From contig JAJFIS010000019.1 of NCBI GenBank assembly GCA_021774735.1, forward strand, positions 186,001-250,000: 64,000 nucleotides of DNA. The letters are read 5' to 3'. Made by a program: the position numbers and the translations under genes. This DNA is from Alphaproteobacteria bacterium. GTDB taxonomy: Bacteria; Pseudomonadota; Alphaproteobacteria; Sphingomonadales; Kordiimonadaceae. The notes beneath the pieces are model-generated. The model made no database searches. It had not been told where the DNA came from and saw only the letters and a program-made list of their open reading frames with translations. Every line of letters starts with the position of its first letter. The first letter of the stretch is position 1. Of this stretch, positions 9,132-16,935 are shown piece by piece.

Positions 9132-10604
9132 ATGAGTAAGATAAGTAGTTTTTTGGTATTTTGTGTAATTCTTGCTCAAACATCATCGACCAAGATATTG
9201 GCACAAGACGCTGAATCTTCTTTCTTAGATAAGAGCATACAAGAACAGCTTGTGAAAATAGAGCAACGGTTTGGCGTTGTTGGGCAGTCTGTTAGAATTC
9301 TTAAGGATGGGGTCCTCTTATTTGAGGGCAGACAGGGGGCCGCTAACCTTCAGTTAAAATCCGCTTTAACAGAAGATAATAAGTTCCCCGTTTATTCTAT
9401 TTCAAAGCTCTTCACCAATGTCCTTGTTATGAAACTTGTCGAAGATGAAAAGTTGGACCTTGAAAAGTCCATTCGTCATTATTTACCAATGCTTCCACAA
9501 AGTTGGCAAGGGGTAACCGTTTCAGATGTATGGAATCATATGTCAGGTTTGCCTGAATTTTTCTCTGTTGATTTCATGGAAAACAAAGAAATTACTAATA
9601 GGCTAGAAATATTAGAAATGGTTAAAGACAATCCGTTTGAGTATGAAACAGGCACACGTACCAGTTACAATCAAACAGGATTTACGGTGCTCACGGCAAT
9701 ATTAGAGAAATTATATGGAAAACCTCACCCGCAGTTAGTTAAGGAAATGATATTTGAACCCTTAAACTTATCAAATTCGGGCTTTGCTGGTTCACGTGAG
9801 ATTATTGAGCAAATGGTGACCTCATACAGCCCTCAAGACGGGGTGTTAATGATAAACCAAGACCTAAACTGGCCAGCTTATTCATTTTCCTTTAGTGCTC
9901 TGTATAGCACCCCTGACGACCTAACAAAATTTATGAACGCTGTTTACAACGAACATTTTGTTAACAGGGCAACACTTGAGTTGTTATGGCAACCGATGGC
10001 TCGAACTAATGGGCACTTGGGCGGGTTTGCTCAAGGCTGGTACTGGGGTAAACGTGGCCCATTTAAGTATGTTGGGCACACAGGTGGCAACCATACTAAA
10101 CTTCGTCAATATTACATGGATGGGAATGACGGCGCTACATACACAATTGCCTACCTAACTAATGGAAGTCGAACGAATATATATATAGACCATTTGGTTG
10201 ATGAAGTGATGGCTATTGTTGACACCGAAGCTTTTGTTCTTGAAAAATTAGGGGTAGATTTGTTTGATTTAGCATTCTCTTCATCCACCTCAAGCCAATT
10301 AGACGCTTTAATTGAAAATTACAAAGTGAATGGAGGGGATGCTGAAAATGGTTTAAATGGTTTTATAAATCAGAAAGCATACGCCCTTTTATTTTCAGTT
10401 GGAGCAGAGGTTGCTTTACCTCTATTTGAATTGAACGTAAGACTATTTCCCCAATCCGCAAATTCATGGGATAGCTTGGCTGAGGTATGGTTAATGAAAG
10501 GGGAGCGGGCATTAGCTATCCAACATTATGAAACTGCACTTAGGATAGACCCAAAATTGCAAAGCGCTCTTCAGCAATTAAAAAAGCTTAAAAAACAACA
10601 TTAA
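9132..10604 (+). CDS. Secreted serine hydrolase (beta-lactamase/PBP class C fold) with C-terminal TPR
   Basis: Predicted exported acyl-serine hydrolase of 490 residues. Residues 1-24 form a signal peptide. The class C beta-lactamase/esterase fold shows the catalytic SxxK motif (Ser89-Ile-Ser-Lys92), a tyrosine motif YNQ (Tyr179) replacing the usual YxN, and a GHTGG box near residue 315 equivalent to KTG. Residues about 430-490 read as TPR repeats (NSWDSLAEVW, ALAIQHYETAL). Family members include esterases, D-amino peptidases and true beta-lactamases, and the substrate cannot be told from sequence. The gene is clearly more A+T-rich than its neighbours and starts 38 bases after tRNA-Gly, suggesting horizontal acquisition, although no integrase or att repeat is visible. 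Confidence 0.85.
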   Translation: MSKISSFLVFCVILAQTSSTKILAQDAESSFLDKSIQEQLVKIEQRFGVVGQSVRILKDGVLLFEGRQGAANLQLKSALTEDNKFPVYSISKLFTNVLVMKLVEDEKLDLEKSIRHYLPMLPQSWQGVTVSDVWNHMSGLPEFFSVDFMENKEITNRLEILEMVKDNPFEYETGTRTSYNQTGFTVLTAILEKLYGKPHPQLVKEMIFEPLNLSNSGFAGSREIIEQMVTSYSPQDGVLMINQDLNWPAYSFSFSALYSTPDDLTKFMNAVYNEHFVNRATLELLWQPMARTNGHLGGFAQGWYWGKRGPFKYVGHTGGNHTKLRQYYMDGNDGATYTIAYLTNGSRTNIYIDHLVDEVMAIVDTEAFVLEKLGVDLFDLAFSSSTSSQLDALIENYKVNGGDAENGLNGFINQKAYALLFSVGAEVALPLFELNVRLFPQSANSWDSLAEVWLMKGERALAIQHYETALRIDPKLQSALQQLKKLKKQH

Positions 10605-10636
10605 TGACAAACAGAACACCTTGAGGAGATATATTG

Positions 10637-10984
10637 ATGACTGTCACTATTTGGCATAACCCACGTTGCAGCAAATCCCGTAAAACATTGGCCTTGTTGG
10701 AAGAAAATGGAGTGGCCCCCACGGTGCAGCTATATTTGGATGACGGCCCCTCCGCAGAAGAAATAACGCGCGTTTTAACCATGCTCGGGATGGAGCCCAG
10801 AGACCTGATGCGTAGTGGTGAAGCTGAATATAGTGAACAGGGCTTGGATGATAGTTCACTTGAGGCTGCAACATTGGTGGCGGCGATGGCAGCAACACCG
10901 AAACTGATCGAGCGTCCTGTGGTTATTAATGGCGATAAAGCCGCAGTGGGGCGTCCGCCTGAATCTGTGTTGGAAATTCTTTAG
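10637..10984 (+). CDS. arsC: ArsC-family (glutaredoxin-type) reductase
   Basis: Small thioredoxin-fold protein of 115 residues related to glutaredoxin-dependent arsenate reductase. The HNPRCSKSR motif near the N-terminus places the active-site cysteine at residue 11, and a RPVVIN segment near residue 92 and a GRPPE segment near 103 follow the ArsC pattern. The start is the ATG at 10637 behind a GAGGAG ribosome site; a TTG one codon earlier is less likely. No arsR or arsB is adjacent, so it may act as a general ArsC/YffB-like reductase. It ends 14 bases from the convergent MATE gene. Confidence 0.85.
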   Translation: MTVTIWHNPRCSKSRKTLALLEENGVAPTVQLYLDDGPSAEEITRVLTMLGMEPRDLMRSGEAEYSEQGLDDSSLEAATLVAAMAATPKLIERPVVINGDKAAVGRPPESVLEIL

Positions 10985-10998
10985 CTTTTTTATAGGTG

Positions 10999-12339
10999 CT
11001 AATCTTTCAAGCGGCGTTCTAGCAATGGGTACAGGATCAATTGGCCGAACCCGCGCATGCCAAGAAAGACCAATATAGCAACCCAAAGGCCGTTAAAGCC
11101 ATATGCATCGGTGAGCGGCTCTAATGCCAGAGCATAAACCGCAAAGGCAATGGCCATGGTGACCAGCATGCCCTTAGCGTCAGTGGCCCCTATGAAAATA
11201 CCATCAAATTGATAAGACCAAACGCCGACGATGGGCAGCAATATGATCATGATGTTGGCATTATTAACTAAGGTTTTAACGGGCTCTAGGTCGGTTAATT
11301 GGGCGGTGATAGCATTGCCAAAAAAGCCAAAAAGCGCCACATAAAAAAAGCTGGCACCAAGGGCCCAGATAAATGTTCTGATGACCCAATAGCGGAATTC
11401 AACCCTGTTACCTGCGCCGTATGCGGCCCCGGTTAAGGCTTCTGCAGCATAGGCAAAGCCGTCTAACCCAAGTGATATTAGCAGCAAAAAAACATTTAAT
11501 ACATGGGTGGCGGCTAGGGCTTCCGGCCCCAGAGCGCTGGCAGTTCGGGTTACCATTGTCAGCGCTGTTATCAGCAAAATAGTGCGGGCGAGCAATAGGG
11601 TGTTCACTTTAAACAGGGCAATAAAATCGCCCATATGCCATGTTTGTGGGTTAAAAATTGCGGTCTGTAATTTCTGACCACCAAGCAAGCGGAACATTAC
11701 GACAATCCCGGCAATGACAGTTATCCATTCGGCGATGAGGGTGCCGTAAGCAATGCCCGCGACGCCCATGTTAAAGCCTAAAACAAAAATTAAATTCAGC
11801 GCACCATTGGTGATATTCAATATAAGCTGCAAAAGCAGCGCAATTTTAGTGCGGGCCGTGCCGATGAGAAAGCCATTGATAGCGTAAAACATTAAGGTGG
11901 CAGGCGCTGACCAAATACGAATATCAAAATAAGCGGCAAAGGGCGCACCAACGCCGGCGGGTGGGTTCAAAATGGTGAAGGCGGCATTTTTCAACGGCTC
12001 AGCGAGGATTAAAATTACCACCGATATAGCGATGGATGTTACCATCACCCGCACCATTAAGCGGCGCAGGGCTTGTCTGTCGCGGCGGCCATGGGCTTGG
12101 GCGACGAAGCCGGTGGTGCCCATGCGCAAAAAACCAAAGGTCCAAAAAACATAGGTAAAAACGGTGGATGCAATACCAATGGCCGCCAAATGCACACTGC
12201 TCGGCAAGTGACCAATTGCCCATGTATCAATCAGCCCAACCAGCGGCGTACTGCTACCCGCGAGGATAGCCGGTCCGGCGATAGCCCATATTTTTCGGTT
12301 TGCCCCGATTTTCCACGGGCATGCTGTCGCATTGGTCAT
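10999..12339 (-). CDS. MATE-family efflux transporter (DinF/NorM-like)
   Basis: Inner-membrane multidrug and toxin extrusion antiporter of 446 residues, with about 12 hydrophobic segments in two homologous halves. The N-terminal half begins with the IAGPAILAGSSTPLVGLIDT segment typical of the DinF branch, and the GFVAQAHGRRD loop near residue 85 matches family loops. Substrate is unknown; relatives use Na+ or H+ gradients to export cationic drugs or dyes. It is divergent from the ECF sigma gene at 12435 with only 95 bases between starts, so shared control with the metal-sensing cassette is possible but unproven. Confidence 0.88.
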   Translation of the reverse strand: MTNATACPWKIGANRKIWAIAGPAILAGSSTPLVGLIDTWAIGHLPSSVHLAAIGIASTVFTYVFWTFGFLRMGTTGFVAQAHGRRDRQALRRLMVRVMVTSIAISVVILILAEPLKNAAFTILNPPAGVGAPFAAYFDIRIWSAPATLMFYAINGFLIGTARTKIALLLQLILNITNGALNLIFVLGFNMGVAGIAYGTLIAEWITVIAGIVVMFRLLGGQKLQTAIFNPQTWHMGDFIALFKVNTLLLARTILLITALTMVTRTASALGPEALAATHVLNVFLLLISLGLDGFAYAAEALTGAAYGAGNRVEFRYWVIRTFIWALGASFFYVALFGFFGNAITAQLTDLEPVKTLVNNANIMIILLPIVGVWSYQFDGIFIGATDAKGMLVTMAIAFAVYALALEPLTDAYGFNGLWVAILVFLGMRGFGQLILYPLLERRLKD

Positions 12340-12434
12340 TCAATAGCTTTCAAACTTATTGGCAAATCCATTGGCGGCGAAGGAGCCATCCACTATGCTT
12401 CGTATCATAAATAGACTTCGAGACAAATGATCAT

Positions 12435-13052
12435 ATGTTTCTTGTCTGTGTGTTGACCCAATTGGTGACAGAAAGTGCAATATTGAAGGACGGACTAGCG
12501 CATAACGCCTTAACTGATGAAGCGCTTATTGCCTTGATTGCAGATGGTGATGCGGGTGCCTTTACCGCACTGGTGCGTCGCCACAGTGAGCGATACCACG
12601 CTTTGGCGATGCGGATGCTGCGAGATCGTCACCGGGCTGAGGATGTGCTGCAGATATGCTTTGCGCGCCTCTGGCAAAGGCCTGACCGCTTTAGGGCGGA
12701 TGCGGGTAAATTTACCAGCTGGTTCTACCGGGTTGTTTCCAACGCTTGTTTGGATGAGCTGAGGAAGAGGCCACTTAGCCCCCTGCCAGAAGGCTATGAC
12801 CCGGTTGATGATAGCCCGTCAGCGCTGGACGAAAGAGTGGCGGAAGACAAGCGGCGCATGGTGGCGGCGGCGATGGCGATGTTAAACAACCGACAGAAAT
12901 TGGCGGTGACGCTTTGTTATTTTGATGATTTGAAAGTGGGCGAAGCCGCAGAAATAATGGGTTTGAAAATGAAAGCGATGGAATCACTGCTAGTTCGTGC
13001 CCGGCGGCAAATGCATAAAAGCTTGATAGCCAATAAAGAGAACAACGTATGA
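12435..13052 (+). CDS. ECF-type RNA polymerase sigma factor
   Basis: Extracytoplasmic-function sigma-70 factor of 205 residues, lacking regions 1 and 3. Region 2 spans about residues 38-105 (ALVRRHSERYHALAMRM, then the HRAEDVLQ and ARLWQ helices and FTSWFYRVVSN). Region 4 spans about 140-195 (LNNRQKLAVTLCYFD, then the helix-turn-helix with GLKMKAMESLLVRARR). The N-terminal extension before residue 25 is longer than usual, so a downstream GTG or TTG could be the real start. The stop overlaps the next ATG by four bases, and the third gene overlaps likewise, marking a tight operon with its probable anti-sigma factor and metal sensor. Confidence 0.92.
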   Translation: MFLVCVLTQLVTESAILKDGLAHNALTDEALIALIADGDAGAFTALVRRHSERYHALAMRMLRDRHRAEDVLQICFARLWQRPDRFRADAGKFTSWFYRVVSNACLDELRKRPLSPLPEGYDPVDDSPSALDERVAEDKRRMVAAAMAMLNNRQKLAVTLCYFDDLKVGEAAEIMGLKMKAMESLLVRARRQMHKSLIANKENNV

Positions 13053-13414
13053 CCGACGAAAGTAATTTTGAAATAATTGACCAAAAGCTTAAAGAGCAAC
13101 TGCAATTGGTATCAAAGCCAGAGCCTGCAAGTGCTGCTTTAATATCTCGGCTGGAAGCTATTTCTGGTCGTCTACCTCAGCAACATTTGAGACATGGTTT
13201 TTTGGCATCATTTCTATTTTGGCTCCAAGATCAAAGGAGTGATTTTATACCGGCAATGTTTTTGCCGCAATTTGGCACCTTGACCGCTGTTATGGCGCTT
13301 GGTTTTTTTATTGGTATGCAAGAACCAGAAGCGACCGCCATAGACGAATATGATATGAGCATCTATTTAACCGGCGAAATGGATAACAGCTTGATAGAGG
13401 ACGGTGAAGAATGA
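13049..13414 (+). CDS. Probable membrane anti-sigma factor (CnrY/NccY-like position)
   Basis: Unrecognised small protein of 121 residues between the ECF sigma gene and the periplasmic sensor gene, overlapping both by four bases. The N-terminal 60 residues are charged and helical (cytoplasmic by inference). A single hydrophobic segment follows (about residues 71-91, FGTLTAVMALGFFIGM), then a short acidic tail predicted in the periplasm. This size and topology match membrane anti-sigma factors of CnrYXH-type systems, which lack a zinc-binding ASD motif; none is seen here either. The function is inferred from position and topology only. Confidence 0.6.
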   Translation: MTDESNFEIIDQKLKEQLQLVSKPEPASAALISRLEAISGRLPQQHLRHGFLASFLFWLQDQRSDFIPAMFLPQFGTLTAVMALGFFIGMQEPEATAIDEYDMSIYLTGEMDNSLIEDGEE

Positions 13415-13872
13415 AAGATACCCCACGTTATATAATCATTATCTTACTGGCATCCTTGGCCGTGAATGTCTTCATTTTTGGTATATGGATTGGCCGGGAA
13501 TATTCGGGCACCCATCAAGGTATGCGAAAGCCGATAGATTTTAACTTGCGGGCTATATCGCGGACCTTGCCGGAGGAGCAGCAACAGATGTTACGCAAGG
13601 CCCTGCGAGAGTATGGCCCTAAAATGCGGCAGCAGGCTGAAGCGCAGCGCAAATTGCGCCTTGAAATTCGATCAGTGATAATGGCTCCAACCCTAGACAC
13701 AGAAAAATTAGCTGAATTGCTGGCACGCGAGCGGGCATTTTTTGGGCAGGTGCGGGCGCCAATGCATCAGGCAATGCTGGATATTCTGCCCAAACTTCCC
13801 CAAAGTGAAAGATTGAAATGGGTGGCGGCTATTGAAGCTGCTCAACAACGTAATAGGCGTAAAAGGCGCTAG
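13411..13872 (+). CDS. Periplasmic heavy-metal sensor/resistance protein (CnrX/CpxP-like)
   Basis: Membrane-anchored, mostly helical protein of 153 residues. An N-terminal hydrophobic anchor (about 8-27) precedes a region rich in Arg, Glu and Gln. A RTLPEEQQQMLRKALREY segment and a second helical hairpin ending in a basic tail resemble the Metal_resist/Spy/CpxP class (PF13801). In CnrYXH-type systems this protein binds Ni or Co in the periplasm and signals through the anti-sigma factor. The overlap with the preceding gene supports that role. No conserved His/Met cluster is obvious, so the ligand is unknown. Confidence 0.72.
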   Translation: MKDTPRYIIIILLASLAVNVFIFGIWIGREYSGTHQGMRKPIDFNLRAISRTLPEEQQQMLRKALREYGPKMRQQAEAQRKLRLEIRSVIMAPTLDTEKLAELLARERAFFGQVRAPMHQAMLDILPKLPQSERLKWVAAIEAAQQRNRRKRR

Positions 13873-13967
13873 ATTTTATATAAATATTTTGGTGATCTTA
13901 TTGTTCACATTGGTAAAATTTTAGTGAACTAGCGACATATCTGCCTAAATATGCTAGGCTATCAACC

Positions 13968-14843
13968 ATGATTGCTGCAATTACATTGTCGTCCACAGGT
14001 GTGGCCCCAGTAGGCTTGACCAAGGTTAACCCTTCGGGGGAGGCTTTTTTCGCACGTAATTCGGCGCAAGAAGCACTTGTTGCGGAGCCATCACCTCCTC
14101 CTGCTGCACCCCCTGCCGAAACCCGCTCTGCGGTTGAAACGGCAGCACGTTTTGCCCCGGTAAATTTGGGCGGAAAGTCAGCGATTGATGCGCAAGTGAT
14201 CGCCTCAAATGCACCATCACGGGCACCAGCGGCACCCCTCCCACGAGCTCAGCAGTCAACATCTACGCCCCAGCCCCAGCAATCTATACCATCACCGCAG
14301 GGACGGGCACTTGCTAAAAATTTTAGTGAGGCAACCAGAATTTCACCCGAAGAAGCGGTGGTGATTGCACGGTTGCAAGCGCGTGACCGAGAGGTAAGAG
14401 CCCACGAAAATGCGCATGCCGCAGCAGGAGGCAGCTTTGCGGGAAGACCGCAACTTGAGTTTCAAACAGGACCAGATGGCCGCCAATATGCGGTTGCGGG
14501 CAGTGTTTCCATTGATGTTAGCCCAGTGAACGGTGATCCAGCGGCAACCCTGCGTAAGGCTGAAACGGTGAAACGTGCGGCGCTCGCTCCAGCACAGCCA
14601 TCATCGCAGGACCGCTCCGTTGCGTCAGCCGCCGATGCCCTAGCGCGGGAGGCGCGGGCGCAATTAGCCGAAATAAAACGAGAGGAAGCGGCTGAACTTC
14701 GCGGAGAGACGCCAAAAGGTGAAGAGGGTTTAGCGTCTATTAATAATAGCGAGAACCCTGCGCCAATTACAACGACACCAAGTTTCGTATCACAGGCACC
14801 CGAACAGCCAGTTTCGATCAACTTGACAAATCTTATAGCGTAA
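13968..14843 (+). CDS. SprA-related putative zinc metalloprotease
   Basis: Protein of 291 residues with a long Pro/Ala/Gln-rich, probably disordered N-terminus (about 30-115) and a conserved centre of the SprA-related family. The centre shows the family landmark AxDREVRAHExAHAAAGG, with an HExxH zinc-protease motif at His146-Glu147 to His150, followed by FQTGPDGRQYAVAGSVSIDVSP. A charged coiled-coil-like C-terminal part carries several EARAQLAEIK-type segments. No clear signal peptide is seen. Substrate and role are unknown. It follows the metal-sensor operon after 95 bases, which include a GTTCAC/GTGAAC inverted repeat (13903-13929). Its 3' end overlaps the convergent pyrD by 11 bases. Confidence 0.78.
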   Translation: MIAAITLSSTGVAPVGLTKVNPSGEAFFARNSAQEALVAEPSPPPAAPPAETRSAVETAARFAPVNLGGKSAIDAQVIASNAPSRAPAAPLPRAQQSTSTPQPQQSIPSPQGRALAKNFSEATRISPEEAVVIARLQARDREVRAHENAHAAAGGSFAGRPQLEFQTGPDGRQYAVAGSVSIDVSPVNGDPAATLRKAETVKRAALAPAQPSSQDRSVASAADALAREARAQLAEIKREEAAELRGETPKGEEGLASINNSENPAPITTTPSFVSQAPEQPVSINLTNLIA

Positions 14844-15906
14844 CATCTGCACCAATTGCATCCTTGATCGAGCCGTAACCATCAGCCTTTAAGGCCAGGG
14901 TTAATTGACGCTTGATCCGGGGAATTAATCCGGGGCCCTCAAAAACGAGAGCGCTGTAGAGCTGCACCAAACTGGCGCCAGCACGAATTTTGCGGTAAGC
15001 ATCATCGCCGCTGGCAATACCACCAACGCCGATAAGCGGCAGTTTACCTTTAGTTAGCTGGTAAAATTCTTTCAATATTTCGGTGGATATATCCATTAGC
15101 GGCGCGCCAGAGAGACCCCCTGCTTCTGTTCTGTGACACGAAATAAGACCCTCAGGCCGGGTGATTGTGGTATTGGCGATGATCAGCCCGTCAATGCCAT
15201 GCACCGTCACAGCCCGGACAATATCTTGTTTATCAGCGTCTAAAAGGTCAGGCGCTATTTTTAATAGGATGGGGATATAAGCGTCTCCGGACTTTAGCTT
15301 TTCTTTTCGGCGGTCGATTATTTTACCAAGCAAGTCCGAAAGCGCGTCATAAGACTGCAGGGCCCGCAAGCCCGGTGTATTAGGCGACGAAATATTGATA
15401 GTGAAATAATTACTAAGGCCATAAAGAGCATCAAAGCAGGTGATATAATCAGCCGTGCGGTCAGCGCTATTTTTATTGGCCCCAATATTAGCACCGATGA
15501 TGCCGGGTTGGGCTTTGCGTTTTTCTAGGCGGCCCTTAAAGGCGGCAAGGCCAGCATTATTAAAACCATAACGATTGATAACAGCCTTATCTTCTTTTAG
15601 GCGAAAAAGTCGGGGCTTGTCATTGCCGGCTTGGGGCTCAGGTGTCACGGTGCCAGCCTCAACAAAGCCAAAACCAGCTTTAAGCATGGGGCCCATAACG
15701 TCAGCGTTTTTATCGAACCCTGCCGCAAGGCCAATGGGGTTTGGCATATCTAAACCAAATATATTACAGGCCAAAATTGGGTCATCATCAGGGCTAAAGC
15801 AAACAGGGCTAAGGCCCGCAGATAAGGCCTTTAGGGTCATCTCATGGGCTTTTTCGGGGTCAAGCGTGAAGATGAAAGGCTTTATAATGGGGTAAAGGTC
15901 GATCAT
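14833..15906 (-). CDS. pyrD: Dihydroorotate dehydrogenase (quinone), class 2
   Basis: FMN enzyme of de novo pyrimidine synthesis that oxidises dihydroorotate to orotate and passes electrons to quinone at the inner membrane. The 357-residue length, an N-terminal helix for membrane association, AAGFDKN near residue 62, the INISSPNTPGLR segment carrying the catalytic serine (near 172), GGLSGAPL and the C-terminal VQLYSALVFEGP are all class 2 hallmarks. Its ATG overlaps the stop of the DUF952 gene, so it is translated as the last gene of a three-gene operon. Confidence 0.96.
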   Translation of the reverse strand: MIDLYPIIKPFIFTLDPEKAHEMTLKALSAGLSPVCFSPDDDPILACNIFGLDMPNPIGLAAGFDKNADVMGPMLKAGFGFVEAGTVTPEPQAGNDKPRLFRLKEDKAVINRYGFNNAGLAAFKGRLEKRKAQPGIIGANIGANKNSADRTADYITCFDALYGLSNYFTINISSPNTPGLRALQSYDALSDLLGKIIDRRKEKLKSGDAYIPILLKIAPDLLDADKQDIVRAVTVHGIDGLIIANTTITRPEGLISCHRTEAGGLSGAPLMDISTEILKEFYQLTKGKLPLIGVGGIASGDDAYRKIRAGASLVQLYSALVFEGPGLIPRIKRQLTLALKADGYGSIKDAIGADVTL

Positions 15907-16316
15907 CGGATTATGTCACCAAAGGCTGTTTTGCTAACGGTCCATGGCGCATCCATTTCGCGCATAATTTCACTGAAGGCAGTTATATCACTGCGGGCTA
16001 AAATGCCATAGAAATGGGGAAAGCGATCGCCACTATGGGATATTTCCCACTTCAAATATTTTTGCGAGTCCTTGCCAAAATCAACCCTTGCCAACATTAA
16101 ATGATCTGCTGCGGCATAATGATGGGCTAATGTTGATGGCACTTGCGCTTTTGAAGACAGGTGAATGAAACCATCCCGCTTGTCATCACTAGACCCCGCA
16201 AAGCTGCCACTAGCTTCAAAAGCATGCCATTCGCTTTGAGTGAATATTTTATAAACTGCACCATCCTTCATAAAGTTGGTGATACCCGCTTGATGGGCCA
16301 TGTGCAAGGGGGTCAC
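15903..16316 (-). CDS. DUF952 family protein
   Basis: Cytoplasmic protein of up to 137 residues with the full DUF952 pattern: VYKIFTQSEWHA, the DGFIHLSS core near residue 50, a HHYAAAD segment and a FPHFYG loop. The family resembles ADP-ribosyltransferase-like folds, but no activity is established. The GTG at 16316 overlaps the preceding stop as GTGA, which favours it. ATG codons at 16301 or 16271 would give shorter versions. The stop overlaps the pyrD start, indicating translational coupling. Confidence 0.85.
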   Translation of the reverse strand: MTPLHMAHQAGITNFMKDGAVYKIFTQSEWHAFEASGSFAGSSDDKRDGFIHLSSKAQVPSTLAHHYAAADHLMLARVDFGKDSQKYLKWEISHSGDRFPHFYGILARSDITAFSEIMREMDAPWTVSKTAFGDIIR

Positions 16317-16717
16317 TGTTTCTTTTCTGGTGGTAGAATTTTGGTTTTTGGCTCAAGGGTGAAGCTTTTTATCGGGCATTTTAGGCCGCTGCGGGTGCGG
16401 ACGGTGTCTGTTTTCACGCATAACCGGTTCACACTTGGGGTGAAGGCAGTATAATTATGGAACTTGAGGTCATGGCAAACGCTTTGCAGCGCAACAGCAA
16501 CATTAAAATCCCCTTTCATTAGAAACCGTATATTTTTATCATCAAGAATTTTGTATCCTTGGATCATATCACTATTAATGCAGCGAGGATGGCTACTATC
16601 AAAGACCCCTTGGGGTGTGCTATCATCACCGGTGGCAAACGCAGGGCTCACAGTAAGCGCCAAAAAGGTCAGCACAGCGCTAGCAGGATGCTTCAAGGGT
16701 TTCGGACATTTGATCAA
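16313..16717 (-). CDS. Small secreted cysteine-containing protein (DUF6491-like)
   Basis: Predicted periplasmic protein of 134 residues. It has a signal peptide (hydrophobic stretch about 13-27 ending in SPAFA). Mature residues include four cysteines, about 46, 81, 99 and 114, which could form two disulfides. The spacing and the LDDKNIRFLM segment resemble the small secreted DUF6491 group, a tentative match. The start is a TTG at 16717 with AAGGA six bases upstream. It is the first gene of the operon leading to pyrD. Function unknown. Confidence 0.6.
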   Translation of the reverse strand: MIKCPKPLKHPASAVLTFLALTVSPAFATGDDSTPQGVFDSSHPRCINSDMIQGYKILDDKNIRFLMKGDFNVAVALQSVCHDLKFHNYTAFTPSVNRLCVKTDTVRTRSGLKCPIKSFTLEPKTKILPPEKKQ

Positions 16718-16935
16718 TGTTTTTCCTTGCTGGTTTTGGAGCGGCGGTTCCCATTATGGACAGCCCGCCTGAATATAGTATGAATTGGCATCTATTTTGA
16801 GCAACAGAAATATAGGGGCTCATGGTTTAATAATAAAGACATGCCATAGTTCAGCCCCCTTGTAGAATGAAGCTCGGCACACAATCTATAGAGCATCGCT
16901 CTGCTACAGTTGGCTGTAAACATTAAGGAATTGCT
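16718..16935. other. Intergenic region with long imperfect inverted repeat
   Basis: This 218-base divergent region contains GGGGCT (16815-16820) and ATGG (16822-16825) matched by CCAT (16844-16847) and AGCCCC (16853-16858). Together they could form a bulged stem-loop. It is upstream of both neighbouring genes, so it is not a simple terminator. TAAGGA lies just before the ATG at 16936. No gene is seen. Confidence 0.35.
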
